Origin: Ardenticatenales bacterium
GTDB lineage: Bacteria; Chloroflexota; Anaerolineae; Promineifilales; Promineifilaceae
Reading direction: 5' to 3'
Assembly: GCA_020634515.1 (NCBI GenBank)
Contig: JACKBL010000005.1
Span: 186,001-250,000 of the forward strand
DNA: 64,000 nucleotides
In this document: piece by piece, positions 11,458 to 19,908 of the stretch
Numbering within the stretch: the first letter of the stretch is position 1
How the letters are laid out: every line of letters starts with the position of its first letter
Notes under the pieces: generated by a model
What the model was told of the DNA's origin: nothing
Database searches by the model: none
The model's input: the letters and a program-made list of their open reading frames with translations, nothing else
Position numbers and translations under genes: made by a program

Positions 11458-11883
11458 ATGATAGTTGTGACGGAAACCATCAGCCTGGAAGACGGAGAAA
11501 TCCAACTGGATTTTGTGCGTGCTTCCGGGCCTGGTGGGCAAAATGTGAATAAGGTGGCGACGGCGGTGCAGCTTCGTTTTGATGTGGTGAATTCGCCATC
11601 GCTGCCGGCATCCGTGCGCGCGCGTCTCCTGGAAAATGCCGGCAGCCGCCTCACCAACGACGGCATCCTGATCATCGAAGCCCGCCGCTTTCGTACCCAG
11701 GAGCAAAACCGCGCCGACGCCATCCAACGCCTGATCGCCCTCATCCGCGCCGCCAGCCGTCCACCCAAAGAGCGACGCAAAACCAAGCCCACCGCCGCCG
11801 CCCGTGAACGCCGCCTCCGCGCCAAGCGCCGCCGCGGCCAGATCAAGCAAGAGCGGCGGCGCGCGGCCTACGAGCGAGAATAG
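11458..11883 (+). CDS. arfB: Alternative ribosome-rescue peptidyl-tRNA hydrolase ArfB
   Basis: The 141-residue protein has the release-factor GGQ loop at residues 26-28 within RASGPGGQNVNKVATAVQL and a basic, unstructured C-terminal tail rich in Arg and Lys (RERRLRAKRRRGQIKQERR). Both features are diagnostic of ArfB/YaeJ: the tail enters the empty mRNA channel of stalled ribosomes and GGQ hydrolyses the peptidyl-tRNA. GGAG precedes ATG 11458. It is placed 14 bases after a DEAD-box helicase gene, consistent with joint translation functions. Confidence 0.93.
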   Translation: MIVVTETISLEDGEIQLDFVRASGPGGQNVNKVATAVQLRFDVVNSPSLPASVRARLLENAGSRLTNDGILIIEARRFRTQEQNRADAIQRLIALIRAASRPPKERRKTKPTAAARERRLRAKRRRGQIKQERRRAAYERE

Positions 11884-11899
11884 CGACTATTCACCCCCC

Positions 11900-11955
11900 C
11901 TTCCCGGAAGCTATCACGAAAGGCTTTCTTACCGGAAAACGAGCTTCCAGGAAGC
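11900..11955. repeat. Inverted-repeat element, GGAAGCT family copy 2
   Basis: Arms CTTCCCGGAAGCT (11900-11912) and AGCTTCCAGGAAG (11942-11954), one mismatch, about 29 bases apart. It sits between arfB and the second helicase gene and could act as a weak terminator or processing hairpin. Same family as 1075-1151 and 35743-35778. Confidence 0.7.
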
Positions 11956-11987
11956 TCTGAACATCTGCTGTCCGCATGGAGAATTTA

Positions 11988-13433
11988 ATGACAACGACCT
12001 CAGAAACGGTAGAGCCATTGGCCGCTGCTGAACAAGCGGCCCTCTCTCTGCCAGAAGTGAAAATCGGCGACCTGCCTGGCCATTGGCTGGCCGCCATCCA
12101 CCACGCGGGCTGGCAAGAACTGATGCCCGTACAATCCCGCGCTATTCCCTACATCATGGCCGGGCAAGACCTCATGGTGCAGTCGCGCACGGGTAGCGGG
12201 AAAACGGGCGCGTTCGTGCTGCCCCTGCTGGAAAAAATCAATCCCTTGCAGAACGCCTGCCAGGTACTCATCCTCGTGCCCACCCGCGAACTGGCTTTGC
12301 AAGTCACGCGCGACGCGCAAACGCTCCTGGCCGACCGTGGTATCCGCATTGCCGCCGTCTATGGCGGCGTGCGTTATGGTCCGCAACTTGACGCCCTGCG
12401 CGCCGGCGCGCACCTCGTCGTGGGCACGGCGGGGCGCGTGTTGGACCATCTGCTGCGCGGCTCCCTCTCTCTGGAGTCGCTGCGCCTCCTCATTTTCGAC
12501 GAGGCGGACCGCATGTTGTCCATGGGCTTTTACCCGGACATGAAGCAGATCAGGCGGCACATGCCGGCCCACCGCGTGGAAAGCCACATGTTTTCCGCCA
12601 CGTTTCCCCCATTCGTCGTCCGGCTGTCTAAGGAGTTCCTGCGCGACCCGCTCATGCTCAGCCTCAGCCAGGACCAGGTCCATGTCGCGGAAACGGAACA
12701 CGTTTTTTACACCGTGCCGGGGATGGACAAGGATCGCTCCCTGGTGCGCCTGATCGAGGCGGAAAATCCCACATCGGCCATCATTTTTTGCAATACTAAA
12801 GCGAAAGTGCATTATGTGGCCGTTGTATTGCAACGATTTGGCTACAATGCGGGCGAATTGAGCGCCGACTTGAGCCAGCACGAGCGAGAGCAGGTGATGC
12901 AGCGCGTGCGCCAGGGAACGCTACGCTTCCTGGTGGCCACGGATGTGGCTGCGCGCGGTATCGACATCCCTGATTTGTCTCACGTTATCCAGTATGAGCC
13001 GCCGGAGGACCCGGAGAGTTATATCCACCGTGCGGGGCGCACGGGGCGCGCCGGGGCCAGTGGGGAGGCGATCACGCTGGTGGATGTGGTGGAGAAGCTG
13101 AAGCTGCGGCAAATTGCGAAGACGTACCAGATTGATTTGCAGGAGCGCCCCTTGCCCACGGACGAGGATGTGCAGCAGATCGTGGCGCAGCGCGCGACGG
13201 CTTTGTTGGAAGCGCGGCTGCGGGAACGGGATAAGTTGCAGACTGAACGAATGCAGCGTTTTGTGCCGTTGATGCCGGCATTAGCCCAAGACGAGCAAAT
13301 GCAGCAGTTAATGGCGATGCTCCTGGACGATTATTACCACAGCGCCGTACACACCGCGGCCACGCCCCCGGCCGCCGAAGAAAATCGGCCGCCGCCGCGT
13401 CCGAAGCGCAGCAGAAGCAACAGACGCCGCTAA
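11988..13433 (+). CDS. DEAD-box RNA helicase, second paralogue
   Basis: The start ATG 11988 has GGAGA seven bases upstream; an in-frame ATG at 11976 lies before that site. The ~481-residue product has SRTGSGKTGAF (motif I), PTRELALQV, GTAGRVLD, DEAD (FDEADRMLSMGF), SATFPP and HRAGRTGRAGASGE. It ends in a Pro/Arg-rich basic tail (RPPPRPKRSRSNRRR) instead of the DbpA domain of its neighbour, resembling RhlE-like or CshB-like helicases. Likely role: remodelling of rRNA or mRNA structure. The two helicases and ArfB form a same-strand cluster. Confidence 0.9.
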   Translation: MTTTSETVEPLAAAEQAALSLPEVKIGDLPGHWLAAIHHAGWQELMPVQSRAIPYIMAGQDLMVQSRTGSGKTGAFVLPLLEKINPLQNACQVLILVPTRELALQVTRDAQTLLADRGIRIAAVYGGVRYGPQLDALRAGAHLVVGTAGRVLDHLLRGSLSLESLRLLIFDEADRMLSMGFYPDMKQIRRHMPAHRVESHMFSATFPPFVVRLSKEFLRDPLMLSLSQDQVHVAETEHVFYTVPGMDKDRSLVRLIEAENPTSAIIFCNTKAKVHYVAVVLQRFGYNAGELSADLSQHEREQVMQRVRQGTLRFLVATDVAARGIDIPDLSHVIQYEPPEDPESYIHRAGRTGRAGASGEAITLVDVVEKLKLRQIAKTYQIDLQERPLPTDEDVQQIVAQRATALLEARLRERDKLQTERMQRFVPLMPALAQDEQMQQLMAMLLDDYYHSAVHTAATPPAAEENRPPPRPKRSRSNRRR

Positions 13434-13437
13434 CCCC

Positions 13438-13467
13438 GGTGCGACGCAGATGGCCACGCGTCGCACC
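13438..13467 (+). terminator. Hairpin after the second helicase gene
   Basis: Perfect 10-bp stem GGTGCGACGC/GCGTCGCACC with a 10-base loop, starting 5 bases past the stop codon. There is no T-tract, so it is a transcript-stabilising or Rho-assisted end rather than a classical intrinsic terminator. Confidence 0.6.
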
Positions 13468-13594
13468 CGCCTCCGCCACTCGCCCTTAGCCCCTACTCGC
13501 CTCTCAGTCAGACAATGGTATCATTGTAGCCGCCAGAGTTGTTGACGTTTGCCTGAGCGCGTGACTGTTTGTTGCGCCATCACGAGTAAAAAGC

Positions 13595-15199
13595 ATGTAC
13601 GACTACATCATCGTTGGGGCTGGTTCGGCTGGCTGCGTGCTGGCGAATCGTCTTTCCGCCAATCAGGAGCGGACGGTGCTGCTGCTGGAGGCGGGGCAGT
13701 CCGACAAGAGGACGGAAGTGCGCGTGCCGGTGGCCTTTTCCAAGTTATTCAAGACGGAATTGGATTGGAATTATGTGACGGAGCCGCAACCGCATCTGGA
13801 TCGGCGGCAACTGTATTGGCCGCGGGGCAAGATGTTGGGCGGCAGCAGTTCCATGAACGCGATGATTTACATTCGCGGGCATCGGCAGGATTACGACGAT
13901 TGGGCGGCGGCGGGGAATCGGGGGTGGCGCTATGCGGAGGTGCTGCCTTATTTCAAGCGGGCGCAGCATCAGGAGCGGGGAGCGTCGGCGTATCATGGAA
14001 CAGGCGGCCCATTGAATGTGGCCGATTTGCGCGATCCGAATCCGTTGTCGCAGGCGTTTGTTTATGCCGGCATTGAATCCGGCCTCCCCGCCAACAACGA
14101 CTTCAACGGCGCGCACCAGGAAGGCGTCGGCTACTACCAGGTCACGCAAAAACGGGGCGCGCGCCACAGTGCCGCCGACGCCTACCTCCAGCCCATCCGC
14201 CACCGCCCCAACCTCACCATCCTCACCCAGGCCCACGCGACCCGCATCCTTTTCGAGGGAGACGCCGCCGTTGGTGTCGAATATCTGCATCAGGGCAGCA
14301 AACAGGAAGCCCGCGCCAGCGCCGAAGTCATCCTCTGCGGCGGCGCCATCAACTCGCCCCAACTTCTCCTACTTTCCGGCATCGGTCCCGCCGACCAACT
14401 GCGCGCCCTGGGCATTCCCGTGCGGGTCGATCTCCCCGGCGTGGGGCAAAACTTGCAGGACCACCCCGCCCTGGCCGTTACCTATGCCTGCACGCAGCCC
14501 GTGTCCCTCTCCACGGCGGAGAGCGCGGGCAACCTGGCCCGTTATTTTCTCCTGCGTAAGGGGCAGCTCACCTCCAACGTTGCCGAAGCGGGTGCCTTTA
14601 TCCCCACCCGCGCCGGTGAGGAGCGGCCTGATTTGCAGTTTCACTTCGCGCCCGTTTATTTCATCGACAATGGCTTTGTTGTCCCCGCCGGCCACGGCTT
14701 CACCATTGGCGTGACGCTGGTGCGTCCGCAAAGTCGCGGCTACCTGGCTTTGCGTAGCGCCGATCCGCTGCAAGCGCCGCTGCTGCAGCCGAACTACTGC
14801 GCTACCGACGCGGACTGGCGGACTTTGCTAGATGGCATCAAGCTGGCGCGCCGCGTCGTGCGGACCGCGCCGTTTGCACCTTTTCGCGGCGCGGAGATCA
14901 CGCCGGGCGCGGCGGTGCAAGATGATGCACGGCTGCGGGCTTTTGTGCGTACCGCCATGCAAACGCTTTACCATCCTGTGGGGACGTGCAAGATGGGGAA
15001 TGATCCGCTGGCGGTGGTTGATGACCAACTTCGGGTGTGTGGGGTGCGTCGTTTGCGCGTGGCGGATGCCGGCATTATGCCCACGATCATCAACGGCAAC
15101 ACCAACGCCCCCACCATCATGATTGCCGAAAAAGCCGCCGACCTGATTCGCGGGGCCGTCATTCCCGCTTTTGCCCAGACCCATACTCAACCCGCGTAG
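13595..15199 (+). CDS. GMC-family oxidoreductase (choline dehydrogenase-like)
   Basis: The 534-residue protein starts with the FAD-binding motif YIIVGAGSAGCVLANRL, has the GMC signature 1 (PRGKMLGGSSSMNAMIYIRG) near residue 80, signature 2 (GAINSPQLLLLSGIGP) near residue 250, and the C-terminal catalytic region with the His of LYHPVGTCKMG and the Asn of NGNTNAPTIMIAEKAADLI. The family oxidises alcohols with FAD; betaine-choline dehydrogenase and AlkJ-type alcohol dehydrogenases are the closest bacterial types. Substrate cannot be deduced. No clear Shine-Dalgarno is visible. It appears monocistronic. Confidence 0.93.
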   Translation: MYDYIIVGAGSAGCVLANRLSANQERTVLLLEAGQSDKRTEVRVPVAFSKLFKTELDWNYVTEPQPHLDRRQLYWPRGKMLGGSSSMNAMIYIRGHRQDYDDWAAAGNRGWRYAEVLPYFKRAQHQERGASAYHGTGGPLNVADLRDPNPLSQAFVYAGIESGLPANNDFNGAHQEGVGYYQVTQKRGARHSAADAYLQPIRHRPNLTILTQAHATRILFEGDAAVGVEYLHQGSKQEARASAEVILCGGAINSPQLLLLSGIGPADQLRALGIPVRVDLPGVGQNLQDHPALAVTYACTQPVSLSTAESAGNLARYFLLRKGQLTSNVAEAGAFIPTRAGEERPDLQFHFAPVYFIDNGFVVPAGHGFTIGVTLVRPQSRGYLALRSADPLQAPLLQPNYCATDADWRTLLDGIKLARRVVRTAPFAPFRGAEITPGAAVQDDARLRAFVRTAMQTLYHPVGTCKMGNDPLAVVDDQLRVCGVRRLRVADAGIMPTIINGNTNAPTIMIAEKAADLIRGAVIPAFAQTHTQPA

Positions 15200-15305
15200 C
15201 GATGGATAAAAATCATCAGGGTTGCGCGGATTGTCGTTTTATCTGCGTCCCATTTTTGACAAGGGTGAGTTAGAAACTTGCCCTACAAGGTATGAAGGAG
15301 AGACT

Positions 15306-15938
15306 ATGAGTGATGAATCACAGCAGTGCCAGGGTATTACTCGTGCCGGCACGCAATGCAAAAACAACGCCCGTCCCCATTCCAGCTATTGCCACATCCA
15401 CCAGACCCTGGATGCGGCAGCCGACCCCAAACCCGCTACCCCTGAACAGGAAGCCTTCCGTCAACTGGTGCAGGAACTGAACCAGGTCGCGGCAGAAGTG
15501 CAGGCCCTGGTTGAAGGGTACACCCCGCCCCCCTTCACCCCTCAGGGCATGCTCGCCTTGCTCAAAGAAAATCTACACCGCTTTACCCCCGAAGCGCGGC
15601 TGCAAATCGTGCGCGAACTGCAACAGAGCTTCGAAGGCGCATCTCCCCGCGACCTGTTGGACCTGGATACGTGGAAGGGAATGTGGTTCCTGCTCAACTA
15701 CTCCGTGCAAAACCAGACGGAACCCTTGCGCGAATCGGTGCGGCAGCAACTCATGCGCCTGCCCGGCGCGGCTACGTTTGCCGATTTGCAGCAAATGTTT
15801 GAGGGGGCGACGCCCAAAGACTTGCTGGACATCGACACCTGGAAAGGGATGTGGTTCCTTGTGAACTATTCGCTGCAAAACCAGGCGCAGCAGGTCAAAC
15901 GCCGCCTGCTAGGGCAAGAAGAGGAAGATAATGATTAA
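15306..15938 (+). CDS. Cys/His-motif protein with two WKGMWF repeats, function unknown
   Basis: ATG 15306 follows GAAGGAGAG, a strong ribosome binding site. The 210-residue product begins with a Cys/His motif of spacing C-x9-C-x10-C-x2-H (CQGITRAGTQCKNNARPH, then YCHIH), probably a small metal-binding knuckle and the same motif that ends the WS/DGAT protein at 2447-4081. A helical middle is followed by two copies of a ~40-residue repeat: LQQSFEGASPRDLLDLDTWK with WKGMWFLLNYSVQNQ near residue 115, and LQQMFEGATPKDLLDIDTWK with WKGMWFLVNYSLQNQ near residue 170. I do not recognise the repeat. No signal peptide is apparent; probably cytosolic. Confidence 0.7.
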   Translation: MSDESQQCQGITRAGTQCKNNARPHSSYCHIHQTLDAAADPKPATPEQEAFRQLVQELNQVAAEVQALVEGYTPPPFTPQGMLALLKENLHRFTPEARLQIVRELQQSFEGASPRDLLDLDTWKGMWFLLNYSVQNQTEPLRESVRQQLMRLPGAATFADLQQMFEGATPKDLLDIDTWKGMWFLVNYSLQNQAQQVKRRLLGQEEEDND

Positions 15939-15959
15939 TGGGTGGTAACTATTCACGTC

Positions 15960-16030
15960 TCCGAGAGATTGGACCAATTTTGTAGACATCAATAAGATTC
16001 AACCAGAGCAAATTGGTCCAATCTGGGCAG
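15960..16030 (+). repeat. ATTGGACCAATT-family inverted-repeat element, copy 2
   Basis: Perfect 15-bp arms AGATTGGACCAATTT (15966-15980) and AAATTGGTCCAATCT (16010-16024) enclose a 29-base spacer that differs from the other copies apart from ACCAGAG near the right arm. It lies 28 bases past the preceding stop codon. Confidence 0.8.
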
Positions 16031-16130
16031 ATGACCTGTATAGTCACAATGGGTGAATGGTTGCATGGTTAATAGGGGATGGGTTTGTGCCGAATTAACT
16101 ATCGACGACCAGCGCTCAACTGTCAACTAA

Positions 16131-16221
16131 GGAACGGAAATCAAATAAGACAGCGAAGTTGTTTCCTTACCGTTCCTGCAAACTGACGATGCCATTCCGT
16201 ACTTTATTTCATCGTCAGTCC
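16131..16221 (+). ncRNA. Two-hairpin conserved element A (candidate structured leader RNA)
   Basis: The first stem pairs GGAACGG (16131-16137) with CCGTTCC, with an extra GGAAA/TTTCC pairing inside; the second pairs ACTGACGATG (16182-16191) with CATCGTCAGT (16210-16219). A near-identical element lies at 46894-46983, where the stems have changed on both sides so that pairing is kept. The element ends 34 bases before the HMG-CoA reductase start. It could be a cis-regulatory leader or a small mobile repeat; nothing in it matches a riboswitch class I know. Confidence 0.55.
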
Positions 16222-16254
16222 TAACCACTATCCACTACCCCAGGAGTATGTCAC

Positions 16255-17799
16255 ATGGCTTTGATTCCCAGTCTCTTGCTGAAACAGCTTTACACGTTTG
16301 GCAGCCTCAAGAATGTTGAAGGCGGCGTGCAATTTTCGATTAAGAACCGTCTCAGCGACGCTTATTTGACCGAGGTGGGCCAGGTTTTGATTGATGGGGT
16401 GGAAGTGCCAATGCCGGCAATCGCCATCAGACTCAACCACGATCAAACCATCAACCCCGCCGACGTCTCCGCCCGCAATCCCGTCAGCTTCCCCTTGCGC
16501 GAAACCCTGGACATCCTGGCGAACGTCGATCACCTGCCCAACGGCAAACACAAACTGGAGATACGCTTCAAAACCACGCCCTTCGGCAAACTCAAACTGG
16601 AAGTCGAGGACGCCATCTCCGCCGATGACGAACACCTGCTGCGCATTCCGCGCGACCGCGCCGATGACTACGGCGCCGACATCATCAAAAAGCGGCAGGA
16701 ATTCGTACAGCAATTCACCGGCGCCCGATTGAATCATGTCGCGCAGTTCACCTTCGACCCGCAAGCCACCAAAGGCAACATCGAAAACCTCACGGGCGTG
16801 GCTCAGGTTCCGTTGGGATTCGCCGGACCACTGCACATTGACGGCGAAAACGCTAAAGGGGAGTTTCTCATTCCTCTGGCCACTACGGAAGGCACACTCG
16901 TCGCCTCCTACAATCGCGGCATCAAGCTCCTCAACCTCAGCGGCGGCGTCAGATGCACCGTCGTCGGCGACGCCATGCAGCGCGCGCCCGTTTTTGTCTT
17001 TGAAGATGCCCGCCAGGGACGCGAGTTCGCCCGGTGGGTCCAGGAAAACCTCCAGACCATCCGCCGCGAAGCGGAATCCACGTCTAGCGTCGCCAAACTC
17101 CAATACATTGACACCTACCTGGCGAACAAGTTCGTTTATTTGCGCTTCAACTACTACACGGGCGATGCCGCCGGGCAAAACATGGTGGGGCGGGCCACCT
17201 TCGCCGCCTGTAGTTGGGTGCTGGACAATTATCCTGGCGTAAAGCACTTCTACCTGGAATCCAACTTCGCCACGGATAAGAAAGCCTCGCAGATCAACAT
17301 CATGCGCACGCGCGGCAAGCGCGTCACCGCCGAAGCCGTGGTCAAGCGGGACGTTCTCATTCAGAACATGCGTGTGGAGCCGGAAGGGCTGGCCTACCAT
17401 TATGGCGTCGCCAACATCGGGGCCATTCTCTCCGGGGCCAACAACAACGGCCTGCACTCGGCCAACGCCATCACCGCCATGTTCATCGCCACGGGGCAGG
17501 ATGTCGCCAATGTGTCCGAATCGTCCGCGGGCGTGCTTTATACCGAACTGACCCCTGAGCGCGACCTGTACATTTCCATCACTATTCCCTCGCTGATTGT
17601 CGCAACCTACGGCGGCGGCACGAGCCTGGCGACGCAGCGGGAATGCCTGGAACTACTGGGTTGCTATGGCAAGGGGAAGGTAAACAAGCTGGCGGAGATC
17701 GTTGCCGGCGCGGTGCTGGCGGGCGAGCTTTCCCTGGCGGCGGCTATTTCCTCGTCGGACTGGGTTTCCAGCCACGAGCAATACGGGCGCAATCGCTAA
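16255..17799 (+). CDS. Hydroxymethylglutaryl-CoA reductase with extra N-terminal domain
   Basis: From about residue 155 the 514-residue protein follows HMG-CoA reductase: ENLTGVAQVPLGFAGPL, ATTEGTLVAS with catalytic Glu212, GDAAGQNM, Lys342 in ATDKKAS, Asp416 in IATGQD and a C-terminal catalytic His507 in SSHEQYG. It should reduce HMG-CoA to mevalonate for isoprenoid synthesis. The first ~130 residues form an additional beta-rich soluble domain (GGVQFSIKNRLSDAYLTEVG onwards) instead of the membrane anchor of eukaryotic enzymes; I cannot assign it firmly. AGGAG precedes ATG 16255, and a two-hairpin element lies upstream. No other mevalonate-pathway gene is in the window. Confidence 0.93.
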   Translation: MALIPSLLLKQLYTFGSLKNVEGGVQFSIKNRLSDAYLTEVGQVLIDGVEVPMPAIAIRLNHDQTINPADVSARNPVSFPLRETLDILANVDHLPNGKHKLEIRFKTTPFGKLKLEVEDAISADDEHLLRIPRDRADDYGADIIKKRQEFVQQFTGARLNHVAQFTFDPQATKGNIENLTGVAQVPLGFAGPLHIDGENAKGEFLIPLATTEGTLVASYNRGIKLLNLSGGVRCTVVGDAMQRAPVFVFEDARQGREFARWVQENLQTIRREAESTSSVAKLQYIDTYLANKFVYLRFNYYTGDAAGQNMVGRATFAACSWVLDNYPGVKHFYLESNFATDKKASQINIMRTRGKRVTAEAVVKRDVLIQNMRVEPEGLAYHYGVANIGAILSGANNNGLHSANAITAMFIATGQDVANVSESSAGVLYTELTPERDLYISITIPSLIVATYGGGTSLATQRECLELLGCYGKGKVNKLAEIVAGAVLAGELSLAAAISSSDWVSSHEQYGRNR

Positions 17800-18101
17800 C
17801 AGGCTGGCCGAGAAGTCCGTCCGCTATTCTGTAGGACGCGGATTAGCACGGGAAAACGCGGATTCAGGCTCTTTCGGTGGCAAAATCCGCAAGATCTGCG
17901 TCCCCTCTTTCTTTCTGGACCCTGGCGTTTTTGGAGTGGAGGCTTCAGCCGGCCCAAGTTGACCCGGCTAAAGCCTCGACTCCAATCACCCTATGTGTAT
18001 TTCGCCAGAATCGAGTTTCTTTTTCCGACAAGCTGCCAGAACCGGGCACTTCTCATTGCAGTTCATGCCAGGAACGCCGTTCCTCAAGGGAATGGCGTTC
18101 C
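17800..18101. other. Intergenic region with a GGAGTGGAGGCTTCAGCC hairpin element
   Basis: No gene is supported. The main feature is an imperfect inverted repeat: left arm beginning GGAGTGGAGGCTTCAGCC at 17933-17952, right arm GGCTAAAGCCTCGACTCC ending 17983. The right arm plus its tail is the unit amplified tenfold at 18933-19300, and a related element is at 60965-61011. A short palindromic segment near 18060-18100 (AGGAACGCCGTTCCT and GGAATGGCGTTCC) borders the phosphoesterase stop. Confidence 0.65.
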
Positions 18102-18653
18102 TCACGTACTGATAGGGGGTTGAAAAGGAAAGCGGTGAACCTGTTGCATGTCTCCTGGCTCACCGCCCATGAGAGCCACGTTATCCACCGTAATCTCCCA
18201 ATCGATTGGCTTCTGTAGGAACCAGCGTAGCGCCGGAGCCAGCTTTTCATGGTCCAGGTCCCCTTGCGCCAACGTAATGTGGGGTAGCCAGCGGTCGGCT
18301 TCGTAGTAGCGGACAGGGTTGATGGCGGCGGCGGCGAAGCTGGGGCGCAGCACCCCATGCAGCGCCATGAGCGCGACGGATCGTACCACGGGAATGTACA
18401 GCACCAGATGCGGGTGTGTGAACAGGCCCAGCCCCGTAGCGCGCGCGGCAAAGGGGGAGGCTTGTTGCGCGATCACGTGCAGGGGGGCTTGCATTTGGTT
18501 GACGTCAATGTGTTCGGCGACGTAATAGGAGATATGCGGGATGGGGACCAGTTGCAGCAAGGCGGTGACGCCAAACTGCTCTTTGAGTACCCGCCAGATG
18601 GCGCGGACGCGGGCTTCGTGTTGTTTATCCAGAAGTGAGACGAGACCTTCCAT
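18102..18653 (-). CDS. 2H phosphoesterase (2'-5' RNA ligase-like) protein
   Basis: ATG 18653 has GGAG seven bases upstream; the open frame runs 54 codons further without family similarity. The 183-residue product has two H-x-S/T motifs typical of the 2H superfamily: PHISYYVAEH near residue 46 and PHITLAQGDLDHEKL near residue 132. Members act on 2',3'-cyclic or 2'-5' phosphodiester bonds in RNA or nucleotides. The actual substrate is unknown. It is isolated, facing away from the tandem repeat region. Confidence 0.8.
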   Translation of the reverse strand: MEGLVSLLDKQHEARVRAIWRVLKEQFGVTALLQLVPIPHISYYVAEHIDVNQMQAPLHVIAQQASPFAARATGLGLFTHPHLVLYIPVVRSVALMALHGVLRPSFAAAAINPVRYYEADRWLPHITLAQGDLDHEKLAPALRWFLQKPIDWEITVDNVALMGGEPGDMQQVHRFPFQPPIST

Positions 18654-19487
18654 GATTCTCCTGTCGGGCTTCGGGGGATTATGTTGATTTTGATGGTGTG
18701 GTATTTTAGTGAGTGCCGGCATTTCCGGCGAAGAAATCACCTTCGAAAACATGTGGGAGGGTGGGTTCCTAACGTCCCCTGTGAAAATACGTGGATAAAA
18801 CAAACATCCGCGCAATCTTGATTGTTTTCATCCATTTGTGATGCGCCTCGCGCATGGTACTTTAATTAAGTTACTGGACTCTGGCGTTTTTGGCGTGGAG
18901 GCTTCAGCCGGTCCGCATATGGGGGTTGACCCGGCTAAAGCCTCGACTCCGATCACCAATGGGGGTTGACCCGGCTAAAGCCTCGACTCCGATCACCAAT
19001 GGCTAAAGCCTCGACTCCGATCACCAATGGGGGTTGACCCGGCTAAAGCCTCGACTCCGATCACCAATGGGGGTTGACCCGGCTAAAGCCTCGACTCCGA
19101 TCACCAATGGGGGTTGACCCGGCTAAAGCCTCGACTCCGATCACCAATGGGGGTTGACCCGGCTAAAGCCTCGACTCCGATCACCAAGGTTGACCCGGCT
19201 AAAGCCTCGACTCCGATCACCAATGGGGTTGACCCGGCTAAAGCCTCGACTCCGATCACCAATGGGGTTGACCCGGCTAAAGCCTCGACTCCGATCACCC
19301 TATGTGGAATTCGCCAAACTCCAGTAAGTTAGCGAATTTGTGCGGACAGCTTGTCAGTAGCCATCTGATGAAAACGTGAAGTTGTTTTTGGACGGCTACA
19401 ATGGGCGGTGAAAGAAGGCAGTCAGGGTAGAAAGGTTCCCCACATCTGGTGACAGTGTTTGAATGACTGTAAAGGGTAGCAAGTGCG
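18654..19487. other. Long intergenic region containing a 40-bp tandem repeat
   Basis: About 830 bases without a supported gene. Besides the tandem array (18933-19300, separate entry) there is a single longer copy of the parent hairpin (GTGGAGGCTTCAGCC at 18894-18910) immediately upstream of the array, so the array appears to be an expansion of the right arm of that hairpin. The open frames across the array are repeat translations without start signals. Confidence 0.75.
18933..19300. repeat. Tandem array of about ten 40-bp units
   Basis: The unit reads GGCTAAAGCCTCGACTCC, then GATCACCAATGGGGGTTGAC, then CC. Copies begin at 18933, 18973, 19001, 19041, 19081, 19121, 19161, 19197, 19236 and 19275; most are exactly 40 bases apart, with shortened units of 28, 36 and 39 bases. 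Units are virtually identical in sequence, implying recent slippage or unequal exchange. There are no variable spacers, so it is not a CRISPR array. Confidence 0.95.
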
Positions 19488-19908
19488 ATGATGATTGAGT
19501 ATACGAGCGGCAACCTGCTGGAAGCCAGGGTAGAGGCGCTGGTCAACACGGTCAATTGCGTCGGCGTCATGGGAAAAGGGATTGCACTGCAATTCAAACA
19601 AGCTTATCCCGACAATTTTGCCGCCTATGCGCGCGCGTGTCAGGCGGGAGAAGTACGACCGGGTCACATGTTTATCACGGAAACCGGGAGCATATTGCCC
19701 CCGCGATACATTATTAATGCAGGCAAATGAAGAGGCGGCGCAAGATGTGGAGATTGCGGTATCTGCCGTGCATGACTGGAATACGCGAAAAAAAGACCGG
19801 TATCAGCCGTTTCACATCCGCAGCGCCTGGCAGCGATTGCACGATACGTTATGGCAAGTTGCGCCGGATAAGACCGCCGACGATAGTTCAGAGCGGATCC
19901 GCTTATAA
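19488..19908 (+). pseudogene. Broken DarG-like macrodomain gene (DNA ADP-ribosyl glycohydrolase antitoxin remnant)
   Basis: The first frame (19488-19730) encodes a clear macrodomain start: EALVNTVNCVGVMGKGIALQ, YPDNFAAYARACQAGEV and PPRYIINAGK, as in DarG, the antitoxin that removes ADP-ribose from DNA. It stops after 80 residues. A second frame, offset by one base, then supplies a C-terminal tail (about 19730-19905, AVSAVHDWNTRKKDRYQPFH, then IRSAWQRL) resembling the end of DarG. The middle of the ~150-residue macrodomain and the connecting region are missing, so an internal deletion plus frameshift is likely. No DarT toxin gene lies nearby. Confidence 0.7.

Noticed and set aside
18933..19300. 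CRISPR array
   Set aside because: The units are contiguous identical repeats without unique spacers, and no cas genes are nearby.
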